DNA of 64,000 nucleotides from Prorocentrum cordatum (GCA_963575745.1 CAUYUJ010005725.1:274569-338568), one strand, 5' to 3'; positions 1-9,804 are shown, counted from the first letter of the stretch. Made by a program: numbers and translations. The notes: generated from the letters alone by a model not told the origin.

Positions 1-572
1 GATCGGCGAACCCAGAGGGGAGGGCGGGAAGGCAGGAGGCGACAGGGGCGAGGAGGGGACATTGAAGCAGGTGCAACACTCCGTCACCCTGGGGGGCGCG
101 GCACAGAGGGCACACTTGGGTGGGACCTCTGAAACGACGAGTCGTGCGCCAACTATTGCACAGGGTTTTAAGAAGAGAGGAAGAGACAGAGCAGGGGAAG
201 GCGCGGGCGGCGGCGACGAAAGAGTGGACCACGAAGTTGACGTGGCACTCTTGGGCGGAAGCAAACCACCATCGCAGCCGAGGGAGCAGGGGCTCACGGA
301 CATTGCCAGGAACCCTGAGCTGAGCCTCCACTTTCACCTGGAGCCCGCTTCCCCCAAAAGCGGGGACCCGCGGGATGGCCACCACTAGGTCAAAGTTGGC
401 CATCAGGGAACAGGATAGAGAGGAGAGCCAGAGAGGGTGGCCCTTCCAAGCAGGGCAGCATTCGTCATCATCTACAAAGCTCAGGAGCAGATCACGGGCC
501 CTTGAGAACGCCGGCGAATGAACAGCACATCGATATCGAACGGCTCGACTGGCAACCTCAAGATCCCTACCT
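1..572 (-). pseudogene. LINE ORF2 C-terminus with Cys/His motif, cut by the window edge
   Basis: The reverse strand can be read in shifting frames: RWWFASAQECHVNFVVHSF (about 270-200), then TTRRFRGPTQVCPLCRAPQG and GDGVLHLLQC (about 140-60). The CPLC...HLLQC arrangement is a Cys/His cluster of the sort found at the C-terminus of dinoflagellate LINE ORF2 proteins. The plus-strand open frames here are shadows. The element's 3' end is not resolved. Confidence 0.6.
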
Positions 573-2215
573 TCAACGGGGAAGTCGAGCACGCGCAAGT
601 TCTGGAGAGCCCGAACGGGATGGCGTTCCGAGGTCCTGCCGCGAGAGCCTGAAGTCCTTCGCGGAGGTAGACAGAGCTGTGGGCGAAGGGGCGTGGAATT
701 GGCCAACGTACATCAGCCGCGGGAAGGCGCGGAGGTTGTGCTGAGCAATCGATTTCATGAGCCCGAGACCGAGAGACTTAATATCACGGACCGCACTAAC
801 AGATCTTCCAATCGTGTGGGACCAACTCTCTGCCGAACTCTCGTGCCCAAGCATAAGCCCAGGATGCCTCCCCGTCCTCTGGAAGCTGAAGACACCCCTC
901 CTAATACCGCGATTCTTGAGCTCCCGCTCCAAATTCTCCGAGGATATGCCGAGCGGGAAGACGAGGGCGGTTTTCTTGGGGTTCAGGTGGGGCCCGAAAG
1001 CAGGCCCAGCGATATTCATCACCTCAAGGACAATCACGAGCATCGAAGACGTTCGAACAGGCGAGCCCCAGGTCGCCAGCAAAACAGCCAGGGATCCCAA
1101 GATCGCGATGTACACGGGAGTCGAGATACCTAAGGATCGGGTCGTAGGTGAGTGCGAAAAGACTTCCGCTGAGGGGCACCCCTGCTTGATCCCGCGCCGA
1201 CTCCAGTATTCGTGCTCACAGCATCCGCGAAAGCTGACAGCAACCCAGCAGGAAGAATAGAGCGCCTGCACTGCGCAGATGTACCATTCTGGAATGCCCA
1301 TCGCTCTGAGCGTGAAGAAGATGGCGGAGTGGACGAGGGAGGAGAACGCAGCACGAATATCTAGCAGAATAAGTCCAGCCTGGGATTCAGCTCGTTGGGC
1401 GATCCAATGTATCAGCTTGGCCTCCAACTCTATGATATTGTCGGTTCCCAGGCGTCCAGGGACGAAACCACGCTGACAATAGATCCCGGTGTCTTCGCAG
1501 ACTCGGGATATGGGGCGGTTGAGAGCACGGCTGATAATCGTGTTCGAGGTGTTGCTCAAGGTGATGGGGCGAGTGTCCTCACGAGGCCTAACTACACGAT
1601 GGGCACCTTCGGGGGCGTCACCTTTGGCCAGATAAACCTGGTAGGCCCAAATGAACTCTGGATGGACCTCTCCCGTGGTCAGAATATGCAAGTATAAGGC
1701 ATACAACGCAGACAAAGCTCCATCGCCCCCCCCTTCCAGGCAGCGTAGGGGAGCCCGTCGGGACCAGGGGCGGAGTCTCCAACCCGAGAAAATGCTTCTT
1801 GAAACTCTTCTGGTTCCAGGGTCCAGGAGATCCAGGGAGGGGTAGACGGGATCAGGTGGACGAATTCCCCGCGCAGGACCTCAGACCCCTCGCTCCACCC
1901 ATGCACCTGGCCCCAGTGATCGGCAAGCTCGCGGGGTGCGCTCAGAGGGCCGAGCAGCTCCTTTCCGGTCGGGTCGACAACCCCCTCGAGGCCAACGCGC
2001 TTCCTCCTCTTGCCCCAAGCCGATAGATACCCAAGAAGCTTGGCAGTGCTCGACTCCTTCTTGGCCTGAGGGAGGCTGGGCACCTGGATTTCCTCCGCGC
2101 GCGCAGCAATGCATTGCCTCTGAAGGTCTGCCAGATGATCGCGAAAGCCTCGAAAGTCCCCCCCCCCCCCTACGGATCCAGGTGCCGAGCAAGGGTGGGG
2201 TAGGCAGCACAAGCC
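573..2215 (-). pseudogene. LINE ORF2 reverse transcriptase domain
   Basis: The first segment (about 2215-1700) contains the fingers motif DSAPGPDGLPYAAWKGGA. A frameshift near 1700 leads into the main RT frame, with VYLAKGD, TRPITLSNTSNTIISRAL, the fingers motif CQRGFVPGRLGTDNI, motif A LILLDIRAAFSSL and motif B RRGIKQGCPSAEVF. The motif C region (about 1150-1050) shows no recognisable (A/V)DD catalytic pair, so the polymerase active site is lost. The thumb region (SLGLGLMKSIAQHNLRAF) is still legible. Confidence 0.8.
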
Positions 2216-2499
2216 CGACCAAGTATTGCTTGACCATGTCCGCGCGGGAAGCTACCCGAACCCACAGCTCTCATGCCCCTAAGCGCTGCCACAGTCCAGG
2301 ATAGAAACTCGGGAGGCGAGCTGGCCGTGCGCACCTCCACTCTACGCGTGAGCCTCCGAGCAGATTGCTTGAGAACACAACTGTAATCTTCAACCGCCTG
2401 AACAGGGTGGTCTGAGATCGGGCCCGCCCCCAGAACAACCTCAGAGACCACGGGGGGAATTCTTCGTGCAAGCAAACCCAACGAGGAACGCGAGACGAA

Positions 2500-3290
2500 G
2501 AAGCGGCCGAAGTATACCCCGAAATCGAAGCAACCACAGGTACATGATCAGACACTTCCCCGAGCCCTGCGGGATCCCCCAGAACGCGGCTAGCAGGGTG
2601 GAGGTCGATCAGGTCAGCAGGCGGAACGTTGAAGTAAACCCTGTCGATTCTGCCCAATGATACCACTTGTTTAGCCTCCCCAGCGCCAAGCTCGACCCGA
2701 TGTGTGAAGGAGGGCTGCATGACTTCGACCAAATCTTTAAAGAGGCTGCTGAAGAACCTTGGGATCGGGGTGGATGCGGAACTGACGGAGCCGTCGACAA
2801 GATGCCTACCCTCGCCTTCCGCTGGAAAGTTGAAGTCCCCACAGAGAGCACCCAAGCAACGATCAGCAGACCAGAGAGCACGCCGAAGACAGCGAAGAGA
2901 CGCGCATACGTCCTGCCTGCCCAGGGCGGGGTCCAAATGGAAGTTGGTGATTTGCATGCAGTCGTGATCATTGGCCAGCCAGAGAGTCTGCGCCCGCCCG
3001 CCGATAAGAGAGACGCGATGTCGCCGAGGAAAAAGAGCAGCAAGGCAGGGGTGAAGAAACAGATCAACACCGCCAGCATGGGGATTGTCTGAGAAGCTGC
3101 CAAAATTTATGCATCCATGGACCTCGGAAGTGAAGAGAGTCAACTCAGCCATAGTGCCACGAACCTCTTAGATACAGAAGATGTCATGTACTTGAATAAG
3201 CTGGGTGAGTCGGGCAATTTTACGCCGCGTGTTTTCCGTGGGATCGATGACACCAAACAAGGGGCGGACATTCCAGCTGACGGTTGAGAG
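2500..3290 (-). pseudogene. LINE ORF2 endonuclease domain (AP-endonuclease/EEP fold)
   Basis: The N-terminal strand reads TVSWNVRPLFGVID (about 3285). After a frame change near 3160 the domain continues in one frame. Motifs in order are HAGGVDLFL, the metal/catalytic motif GDFNF, the Asp-containing RIDRVYFNVPP, and the terminal SDHVPVVAS. These match the hallmark motifs of the exonuclease-endonuclease-phosphatase fold in LINE ORF2, which nicks target DNA for target-primed reverse transcription. The catalytic motifs are intact. Only the N-terminal frameshift and downstream decay inactivate it. Confidence 0.8.
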
Positions 3291-3689
3291 ATGAGACTGC
3301 GGGCGGTACGGGTGGAGGGTGAGTCCAGGGAATAAGTAATGGTCTGAAGAGGAGCTGGACGTGGGTGAGGAAGTAGAGGCCGAAGAGAAGGAGAGACTGG
3401 AGCAACGGCTGAGGGACCGCGGCCGCGAGCGAGGCCTAGAGATACCATCCTGCATCTCATGTCGGCTCCTCCCGCGACACGCTGCGGTAGTCGAACTCCC
3501 ACTGGCGTGTTCGGGATCCACTCCGCCACGGGCCTGAACATCTCCAACGCAGCGCCCGCCATATAATTTCGTCAGGCGCGGCCCGGCACGGTGCGTTACA
3601 AGGGGAGTGGGGCAAACAGAGGGGGCAGGGCATGAGGCCCATGCAGCCGCCGTCGGACTCGCTATCAAGCTGATAGCACCCGTAGCCGA

Positions 3690-5229
3690 TGGCGCCTCGG
3701 GCCCCGCCGAGGAAGCACATGAGCTGGCTGCCCTCGAGGATGGCTGAGATGGTGCACTTGCATTTCAACTTTGGATTGCATCGACCCAGCCCTGGACCAT
3801 CTCGCGGTTCATGTGGAACTGCGCAAGCGTCACGAACTGGGGGTGGATCTGGGACTGCTGCTGGTCGAGCTCTTCCATCTCGAACAGGACGTGGGCCTCC
3901 TCTCCAATAATCAGATAGAGCACGCCCTTGAAGCGGTTGGACCCCATCTTGTACGAGGTCTGCCACTTCTGCTGCGCCTTGAGGTAGTCCACAACGCTGG
4001 AAGAGGCGGCCGAGCATGCGGTTCTTGCGCCGCACGTGGGCGGGAGCATCCCGTCGAGCCCGAAGCTGCACTCGAGCACCGTTCAGCGGGTCGATCCAGT
4101 CGGGCGGAGAGTCCTGGAGCCTGGAGCAGGCGTCGCGCATGGCCGCTTCGTCGTCGAAGGTGATGCTCACGCTCCGGTTGAGGTTGAAGGCTTTGATCAC
4201 AGCCTTGCCCTGTGCAGCTGGCGGGAGCGAGGCTAGAATCGCCTGGCCCGCGCGCTCCAGGACGGAGTGGAGCAGGGGCCGCGGGAACCCGCCGACCCAC
4301 ATCTTGCATGGGTTGCAGTGGCCGTCGCCCTTGGACCCCATGTCGTTGGCCTTCTGGGCGAAGTAGGAGCCCCAGGCAGAGTCGGCTGCCCCACTGGCAG
4401 CGCTAGTCCGCGGGGCAGCAGAGCTGCGTGGCGGGCCGCTTGGAGGGAGCGCCACCTGGGCCGCCAGGACCTTGGCCTGGAGCTTGACCAGCAGCGCGTG
4501 TTCTTGAGCGGCAGTCATCCCCTTCTGCTGGTCGGCCGTCAGCTTCTGCACCTGGGCCTCGAGGATGTCCATGCGCTTCTCTTGCTTTTCAAAGTCGGCC
4601 TTGGTGGCCACGTTGGTCTCGAGCCGCTGGAGGGAGCCCATCGCAAGAGCGAGGGCGGCAGCGGCAGAAGGTTCGGAATCAGCACAGGCACCTCCCCCCC
4701 CGCAGGCCCAGGCGGACCGAGAGCGACGGGGGGCCCGCCAGGGGAGGCATCACAGGGAGCAGGAGCCCGCATCAGCGCCTCCGCGGTGAGCGAGCCGTGG
4801 ATGTCGTGCGAGATGCCCGCGGCGCTCTCCACGAGGTCCATCTCGCCCGCGCCGACCATCTCGACATCGAGTGTGCTCTCCGCCCCAGCAGAGGGCGGGG
4901 AACCAGGGGAAGAACTCGCACGGCCGATGGGCGTGGCCGTCCCCATGGTGGTGGGTGAGGAGTGCGTCGAGTCCTCTAGGTTCAGGGACAGGCCGAGGGA
5001 GGCGGCGGCCTCGTCCTCGGCGGGGATCAATGTCGAGGTCGACGACATCACTGCAGGCCCCTTTGCCAGCAACGTCTGCCCAGGGGTCGTGCAGCGAGTT
5101 CTTGCCCTTGCCTTTGCTGCGCACAGCACCTGCAGGCTTGTCGCCGATGGAGCGCTTGACACCCGCGGGCCCCTTGCCCGCCCCAGCAGCGCCCGACGCA
5201 GAGCAGGCTGCGCCAGAGTTGGCCACCAT
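3690..5229 (-). pseudogene. LINE ORF1-like nucleic-acid-binding protein (frameshifted)
   Basis: The start is the ATG at 5229 in the good context GCCATGGTGGCC; the protein begins MVANSGAACSASGAAG. The first frame holds a basic KGKGK stretch and ends in VVDLDIDP near 5030. The coding then moves to a second frame (EDEAAASLGLSLNLED) and near 4641 to a third frame with a coiled coil (EKQEKRMDILEAQVQKLTAD). An RRM-like segment follows (KMWVGGFP, then AVIKAFNLNRSVSITFDDE) and then a basic helix (RRKNRMLGRLF). Near 4070 it shifts again to a conserved tail (YKMGSNRFKGVLYLIIGEEA). Coiled coil plus RRM-like fold is the usual plan of LINE ORF1 proteins. At least three frameshifts make it non-functional. 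Confidence 0.7.
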
Positions 5230-5396
5230 GGCGGGGTCGCACGGGTGACTCGGATGATGCCTAAACGGAGCTGTCCTGCGGGCGGCCGATGACTGGCCTC
5301 GGGAGCAGGAAACAAGGCAGCTCGAGGGCAAAATGCCTATGAGGACCACTTTGGCCCTCAGTCTGGAATCTCGCTACTCCGTAGCTTTCATCCAGA

Positions 5397-5418
5397 CTTG
5401 AGCCAAAATTGCTACGGA
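5397..5418 (-). other. Relict dinoflagellate spliced leader at the 5' end of the LINE
   Basis: The minus strand reads TCCGTAGCAATTTTGGCTCA followed by AG. It differs from the conserved dinoflagellate spliced leader (core CCGTAGCCATTTTGGCTCAA) at one internal base. It lies 167 nt upstream of the ORF1 ATG. This is the position expected if a trans-spliced LINE mRNA was reverse transcribed and reinserted. The plus strand continues directly into GGAGGAGGAGG, so the leader's 5' TCC is in register with the adjoining repeat. Confidence 0.85.
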
Positions 5419-5545
5419 GGAGGAGGAGGACGACGAGGAGGAGGAAAAGGAGGAGGAAAAGGAGGAGGAGGAGGAGGAGGAGGAGGAGAAGGAGGAGGAG
5501 GGAGGGAGGGAGGGAGGGAGGGAGGGGGGAGGGGGCAGGGGGGAG
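5415..5545 (+). repeat. (GGA)n / purine tract abutting the LINE 5' end
   Basis: GGA repeats run from the first base after the spliced-leader relict, followed by GGGA runs. Apparent poly-Gly/Glu/Arg open frames are repeat artefacts. Confidence 0.95.
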
Positions 5546-5769
5546 GGGGGAGGGACAAGCTAGTGCGCTCGCGTCATATCTGACATCCTACCCCCCCTCC
5601 CATCCCTTACCATGGCGCAGATCCCCTCTCTACTCGCACAGTCGGATGTCGAGCAGGGCAATGATTCCGAAAGGGTACGCGATGCATTGTAGAGCACGGC
5701 ATGGCATGGCGTAGAAGAGCACCGCAAAGCGCAGTATCAACCTAGCATTGCATTGCATGCCGTGGCATG

Positions 5770-5985
5770 GCACGGGGAATGACGCCAACGCTGCAGCGGG
5801 AGCACGAATCGAAACAAGCGGAAGCGCGGAAATGAGGCCAACGCTGCAGCGGGAGCACGATTCGGAACGAGCGGAAACACGGAAATGAGGCCAGCGCTGC
5901 AGCGGGAGCACGATTCGGAACGAACGGGGCCTGAAAATGAGGCCGGCGCCTCAGCGAGAGCAGCATTTTGAAAAAATGCCAGCGA
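5770..5985 (+). repeat. 53-bp tandem repeat, four units
   Basis: GCTGCAGCGGGAGCACGA starts at 5790, 5843 and 5896, and a degenerate fourth unit lies near 5945. The period is 53 bp. No coding potential is evident. The bases on either side (5546-5769 and 5986-6090) hold nothing recognisable. Confidence 0.85.
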
Positions 5986-6089
5986 AAACCCAACTCCGGT
6001 GAAACCTGTGTGTAACAAAAATACGCGGGGGGGGGTCGGACACTTTCAAACCGTCATCAGGGGAAGAGGGAGAGTAGTATTCATATTGA

Positions 6090-6190
6090 GAAATTGTGGA
6101 GGGAGGAGGGAGGAGGGAGGAGGGACGAGGAGGGAGGAGGTAGGAGGGAGGAGGGAGGAGGGAGGAGGAGGGAGGAGGAGGAGGACGTCG
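6090..6190 (+). repeat. GGGAGGA purine microsatellite
   Basis: Near-continuous GGAGGGAGGA repeats sit just upstream of the RT fragment. Confidence 0.9.
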
Positions 6191-6199
6191 TGGTCGATT

Positions 6200-6620
6200 G
6201 TGGGGGAAATTCAGCCGTCGGTTGTGTCTTCGTGGGTTACAGCAAGGGGAGCGTGTCGTTCGGGAGCCAGAAGAAGTCTTAGGTGGACTTGCTGCGCACT
6301 GGGGCCAGGTTTTTTTCTGCGAAGCCGACGGACGAGACCGCCGCGGCCGTGTACCTCCAACGGTTCGGCTTCTCGGCCGACTTGAGTGACCTCACACCCC
6401 CTACGAAACGTGACATCGTGGCCCTCCTCAGGGACCTCCCTCCGAGCGCCCCAGGTCTCGACGGCCTTCCCTATGCGGCCTGGCGTCATCACCCTCAGGG
6501 AGCTGACCTACTAGAAGTGGTTCTCGGCTGGGCCCTCGAAGGGAAACCCATGTTGTTCTCCTTTAACGAGCTCAAATGTGTCTTCATTCCCAAGGATGTT
6601 GATTCGGGTCCTGGAGTCGA
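6200..6620 (+). pseudogene. LINE RT fragment, plus strand, ends at a (CTC)n tract
   Basis: Shifting frames give LGGLAAHWGQVFFCEA, then from 6283 LQRFGFSADLSDLTPPTKRD, the fingers motif APGLDGLPYAAWRHH, and LFSFNELKCVFIPKD. These correspond to the pre-RT linker and first RT motif of the element at 1-5418 (compare its PGPDGLPYAAW) but are diverged, so this is a different copy in the opposite orientation. It ends exactly where the CTC microsatellite starts. No motif A-C remains. Confidence 0.7.
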
Positions 6621-6730
6621 TGAACTGATCCTCCTCCTCCTCCTCTTCCTCCTCCTCCTCCTCCTCCTCCTCCTCCTCCACCTCCTCCTCCTCCTCCTCC
6701 TCCTCCTCCTCCTCCTCCTCCTCCCCCTCC
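6621..6730 (+). repeat. (CTC)n microsatellite
   Basis: About 110 bp of CTC/CTT triplets. The following 6731-7498 is GC-rich sequence in which no gene is supported. Confidence 0.95.
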
Positions 6731-7498
6731 CCAAGGCAAGGCGACCCCCTTCCGAACCCGACCTGCTCCTTCCCCGACGCTTCGCCTGCGCGCAGCCCGC
6801 CCAGGGATCTCTCGTCCTGCGGTCCTCCCGCGGCGTCTTCGCGGGGGCCCTCGCCCGGCACGGCCCCGATGCTCGCTCTGCCCACGGAGCGCCTCCCTCG
6901 GAGATCTCTAAGGCAGGCATGCCGCTTCGGCGTCGCGTGCCCGAGCGGAGCTGGCCCCAGGCGGAAGAGGCCCAGCTCGAGAGGTGGACGCCCTCGCCCG
7001 CCCTCCCCCGCCCCCTCGGGCACCCCCTCGGGTATCGTCCTCCTGCTTCTTCTGCCCCCCGCCCCTCCTCGACTTCCTCCTCCACAACGGCCTTCGTCGG
7101 GGGGACGATGGCTGGGTCACTGCGCTTGGGGCGCGCAGGTGCGAGGGGATTGCTCCACCGACGAGACCGACGACGACAAACACGACTACCATGACCACGA
7201 CCCACGACGGCGGTAAAAACAACAACGACGTTAGCCACGACGACGACAGTGTCGTCCTCCTGCAGACCGTTTCGGCAATTTCTCGGCGATGACATGGATC
7301 ATCCGGTCGGGTGAAGGGGTGGGGATACAGGGGGAGGTGACGGCCGATGACCCGACCTTTCTCGCTTTGGGCAAACCGCCGAATGCCCGCGCACACCACT
7401 GCTGCGTACCCCCTTCGGACCTGCGCAGGTGACAGGTTCAAGTCATCCAGGAGGGGGGGCGGCGGCCGGGCCCGACACCACGGGTTACGGCAGGTTCG

Positions 7499-7545
7499 GG
7501 TCGCCAGCGGCGTTCAACCTTGAACGCCAGCGCTGGGTTCGCCGC
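7499..7545. repeat. Imperfect palindrome
   Basis: The arms GCGTTCAA and TTGAACGC meet at the centre, with outer CCAGCG/CGCTGG partners, giving a potential hairpin in non-coding sequence. Confidence 0.5.
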
Positions 7546-7698
7546 TGGTCGACACGACGCAAACCTACCGTACCCTGAGATCCGCCGCTTCAGCAAAAAT
7601 GGCATCGAAAAAAACAGAACGCGAGCCCTGTAGACCCGATACCTTCCTGCGCAAATGTTCCGAGCCCGATCGATCCGTGGGCGCCAGACCCTGAACTT

Positions 7699-7895
7699 CG
7701 GCGGCGGGCTTTGGGGGGGTAGTGAGAAGGAGAAGGCCTTCTCAGAAGGCTCGAAAGTATCGCGGCGCTCAGAGAAGTTTCCTCAGCCCTCCCCGAAGGC
7801 CCAAGACACCTCTCAAAGGCCAGAGGGCTTCTGAGAAGCCCCGCCGCGTCTGAGAAGGCCTCCTCCTTCTGACTTCCCCCCCTCGCTCGCCGCCG
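7699..7895. mobile_element. Introner-like inverted-repeat element, family 1 (copy a)
   Basis: The left end GGCGGCGGGCTTTGGGGGGG is inverted at the right end as CCCCCCTCGCTCGCCGCCG. The interior carries the family signature GAGAAGGCCTTCTCAGAAGG and further CTTCTGAGAAG-type palindromes, shared with the copies at 18504, 37845 and 47801. No clear target duplication is seen. On the minus strand both flanks have open, exon-like reading (7896-8060 and about 7640-7698), so it may act as an intron, but no protein family supports this. Confidence 0.6.
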
Positions 7896-8065
7896 CACAA
7901 CGAAAACAGTCCCACGTCGTCCTCGTGGTCCCGCCCCCCTGTTTCTGCGAGCCCACTCTGGCTGGGCTCCTCCGCCTCGGCGAGGGCCCGCGCCAGCCTC
8001 TGCTCCTGGCCGGGCGGGGGGGCGGGGGGGGGCGCCGAGGGGGGAGCAGGCCGCATCCTCACCGC
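7896..8065 (-). CDS. Possible exon of unknown gene
   Basis: The minus strand reads QEQRLARALAEAEEPSQSGL then ETGGRDHEDDVGLFSLCGGE, an acidic, helix-prone stretch ending at the introner boundary. I do not recognise it. It resembles other short Glu/Arg/Leu-rich pieces at 27385, 46020 and 46790. Confidence 0.25.
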
Positions 8066-8092
8066 GCCTCCCCCCTCCCCCTCCTCCTCCAA

Positions 8093-8247
8093 AGGGGCCC
8101 AGGGACACACAGGTAAAGAGACGCGCGTCCAGGGATTCCCAATCTTTTCTGCATTTTATGGATGCTTGCCTTCCCCCCCACTTCCCAGATTTTCCATGTT
8201 TTCCCTACTTTCCTAGGATCCGACGATTCTTGGTGTCCGTGTCCATT
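8093..8247 (+). repeat. Dispersed repeat A, copy 1
   Basis: Shares GGCCCAGGGACACACA, then TTTCCATGTTTTCCC-type runs and TCGACGATT-type sequence in the same order with 62337-62478. It is non-coding. Confidence 0.65.
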
Positions 8248-8268
8248 TTTCCCCCTGCTCCTCCACTG

Positions 8269-8418
8269 ACCGAACCGACAGCGAAACCGAAACCGACCGA
8301 AATCGACAGGCCGAAAGCAGCCTAGAAGGGCGCAGCGACACAGCAACGACACAAGCAGCGGCCGAACCGAACCGACCGAACGCAACCGACTGTGACACAA
8401 CCGACTCGACAGACGCGT
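8269..8418 (+). repeat. Dispersed repeat B, copy 1
   Basis: Matches 25350-25498 in the same order: ACCGACAGCGAA, ATCGACAGGCC, GGGCGCAGCGACA, CAGCAACGAC, CCGAACCGAACC, GAACGCAACCG. It is immediately downstream of repeat A. Confidence 0.7.
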
Positions 8419-8434
8419 GAACAGTAACATGGGG

Positions 8435-8650
8435 CACAGAAGGACATCCTGGTACGATGCGCCACCTTGGAGGCGGACGGGAAAGGCGACGAGCGGGGAG
8501 CGGCATGCAACAAAAAGCACGGCAAGATGACGGCGACGGCGATGACAACGACGACGGCGCTGACAGCGACGGCGACGATGGCCACATCAGCTGCGGCCCC
8601 AGACCACAGAAGGACGTGCTGGTACGATGCGCCCTCTTGGAGGCGCACGT
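8435..8650 (+). repeat. Local duplication ACAGAAGGAC...TTGGAGGCG
   Basis: CACAGAAGGACATCCTGGTA followed by CGATGCGCC and CTTGGAGGCG occurs at about 8437 and again at about 8605, separated by a GAC/GGC-rich tract. It looks like part of the same composite repeat as A and B. Confidence 0.6.
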
Positions 8651-8805
8651 CTGAGGCGAACATGCAGCCCACGCACCTTGCAGCACGTCGCTGCCCGGGC
8701 GGCATGGCCAGAGAAAGCGCCCGCAACTGAGCACGGACTTTCAGATTCTCAGCGCGCGCGCGTCGCCCCTCGGGGCGCACGCGCACACATACAGTCAACC
8801 CCTGT

Positions 8806-8972
8806 AGTAAGGATGCGCGACAAGGATGCAAGGGCCGTGGACGCACATGTCGAAGCTTTTCGAGCGGGGCGCGGCCAACGAAAGCGGCGAAGATTGGACA
8901 GAGGCGGCAAGGATGCAAGGGTAACCTTGGAAAAGTCGCTCATCGTTACTATGCGGGTCGACTGTAGAGTAA
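8806..8972 (+). repeat. Dispersed repeat C, copy 1
   Basis: Colinear with 47298-47464. Shared blocks include ACAAGGATGCAAG, GGACGCACATGTCGAAGCTT, CGAGCGGGGC, CAAGGATGCAAG and CCTTGGAAAAGTC. A weaker copy lies at about 13995-14110. The length and spread suggest a SINE-like element, but no tRNA-like promoter boxes were recognised. Confidence 0.6.
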
Positions 8973-9002
8973 GTGTGCTTGGGAGATGTCGAATATGACG
9001 AG

Positions 9003-9116
9003 CGAAAAACACGCACCCATACCCATACCCGTAGGGGGGACGGAGGGGGGCGATGGGTGCGTGTTGTCGGATGGGGGTCCCCGTTCGAACGGGAGCCTCC
9101 CCCAGGGTCCGACAAT
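9003..9116. repeat. Two adjacent hairpins
   Basis: AACACGCACCCAT (about 9006) pairs with ATGGGTGCGTGTT (about 9053). Next, TGTCGGA...TCCGACA encloses GGGGG...CCCCC and the palindrome CCGTTCGAACGG, forming an extended foldback of about 50 nt. This is too short for a tRNA. Confidence 0.6.
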
Positions 9117-9409
9117 CCGCACACGTACCCATAGCCAGTCCTCCTCCCTCCGACCCTCCTATGGGTATGGGTGTATTTATGTTGCTCGTCCGTCAGTATC
9201 CACCTCTTGATTTCGGTATGTCTCTCTTGAGCAAGACACCCACACCCACAGGTGCATTCGTGTAAAGCGACCCGGAACAAGGGTGCGGCAGCTGCAGGCG
9301 GCCCCGTGAACACTGCGGCCGCAACGCGCCCTCTTGAGAATCCTGGCACGGGCAAGTCGACTTGGCAAGGAGGGTGTGTCGATCACACAGGGTACGAAGG
9401 CACGTTTGG

Positions 9410-9560
9410 GATCTCACGAAGGACGTACGCGCCCATCCATGAACGCGGTCCCACAATCCGCGAGACCCGCCACGTGATACGAGCGTTTGCGCAATGCGCA
9501 CTCTCGAAAGCAACGTGGATTCATGTACGTGTACGTCCTTCTTTCGCTCCTGACGCGCGC
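9410..9560 (+). repeat. Dispersed repeat D, copy 1
   Basis: Colinear with 13960-13980 plus 14210-14325. Shared blocks are GGACGTACGCGCCCA, CACAATCCGCGAGACC, CGTGATACG, GCGCAATGCG, CAACGTG and CGTGTACGT. Confidence 0.6.
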
Positions 9561-9769
9561 AGACCAACAGGGGCCCCTCACCCCGATGGTTCTACCCGTG
9601 GTGAGGATGCTGCACGTTCCGCTGGCGGGCCAAGCGGGCCTCTGGCCGATGAGCGCAGGTCTCTGCACCCGGCGCGGCTCTGCATGGGCTCGGCCAGTGC
9701 CCCTCAGCGCAGCAGGCGCAGACCTCACGAGATACGCCGAGGACAAAGAGCCACAAGTGTACCGCTAGA

Positions 9770-9772
9770 GGT

Positions 9773-9804
<32 letters not shown>

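Larger units (their letters stand above)
1..5418 (-). mobile_element. LINE-1 of window: near full-length decayed non-LTR retrotransposon with spliced-leader 5' end
   Basis: On the minus strand the order is relict spliced leader (5418-5397), 5'UTR of about 167 nt, ORF1 (ATG at 5229), AP-type endonuclease (about 3290-2500), reverse transcriptase (about 2215-580) and a C-terminal Cys/His module running to the window edge. The reading frame changes several times, so it is a dead copy. The domain order is that of a non-LTR (LINE) element. The 5' end coincides exactly with the start of a (GGA)n tract. The 3' end lies at or beyond base 1 and no tail is visible. The family assignment rests on visible motifs, not on a search. 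Confidence 0.85.

Noticed and set aside
573-1133. Plus-strand frames over the LINE RT
   Set aside because: Antisense to clear RT motifs A and B on the minus strand.
3671-3690. Spliced-leader-like CCCGTAGCCGATGG
   Set aside because: Only the first eight leader bases match; the TTTTGGCTCAAG half is absent.
7430-7460. tRNA T-arm-like GGTTCAAGTC
   Set aside because: No acceptor stem or anticodon arm can be formed around it.
9066-9115. tRNA-like element with TTCGAA and paired ends
   Set aside because: Only 50 nt, no anticodon arm or D arm; simply a foldback.
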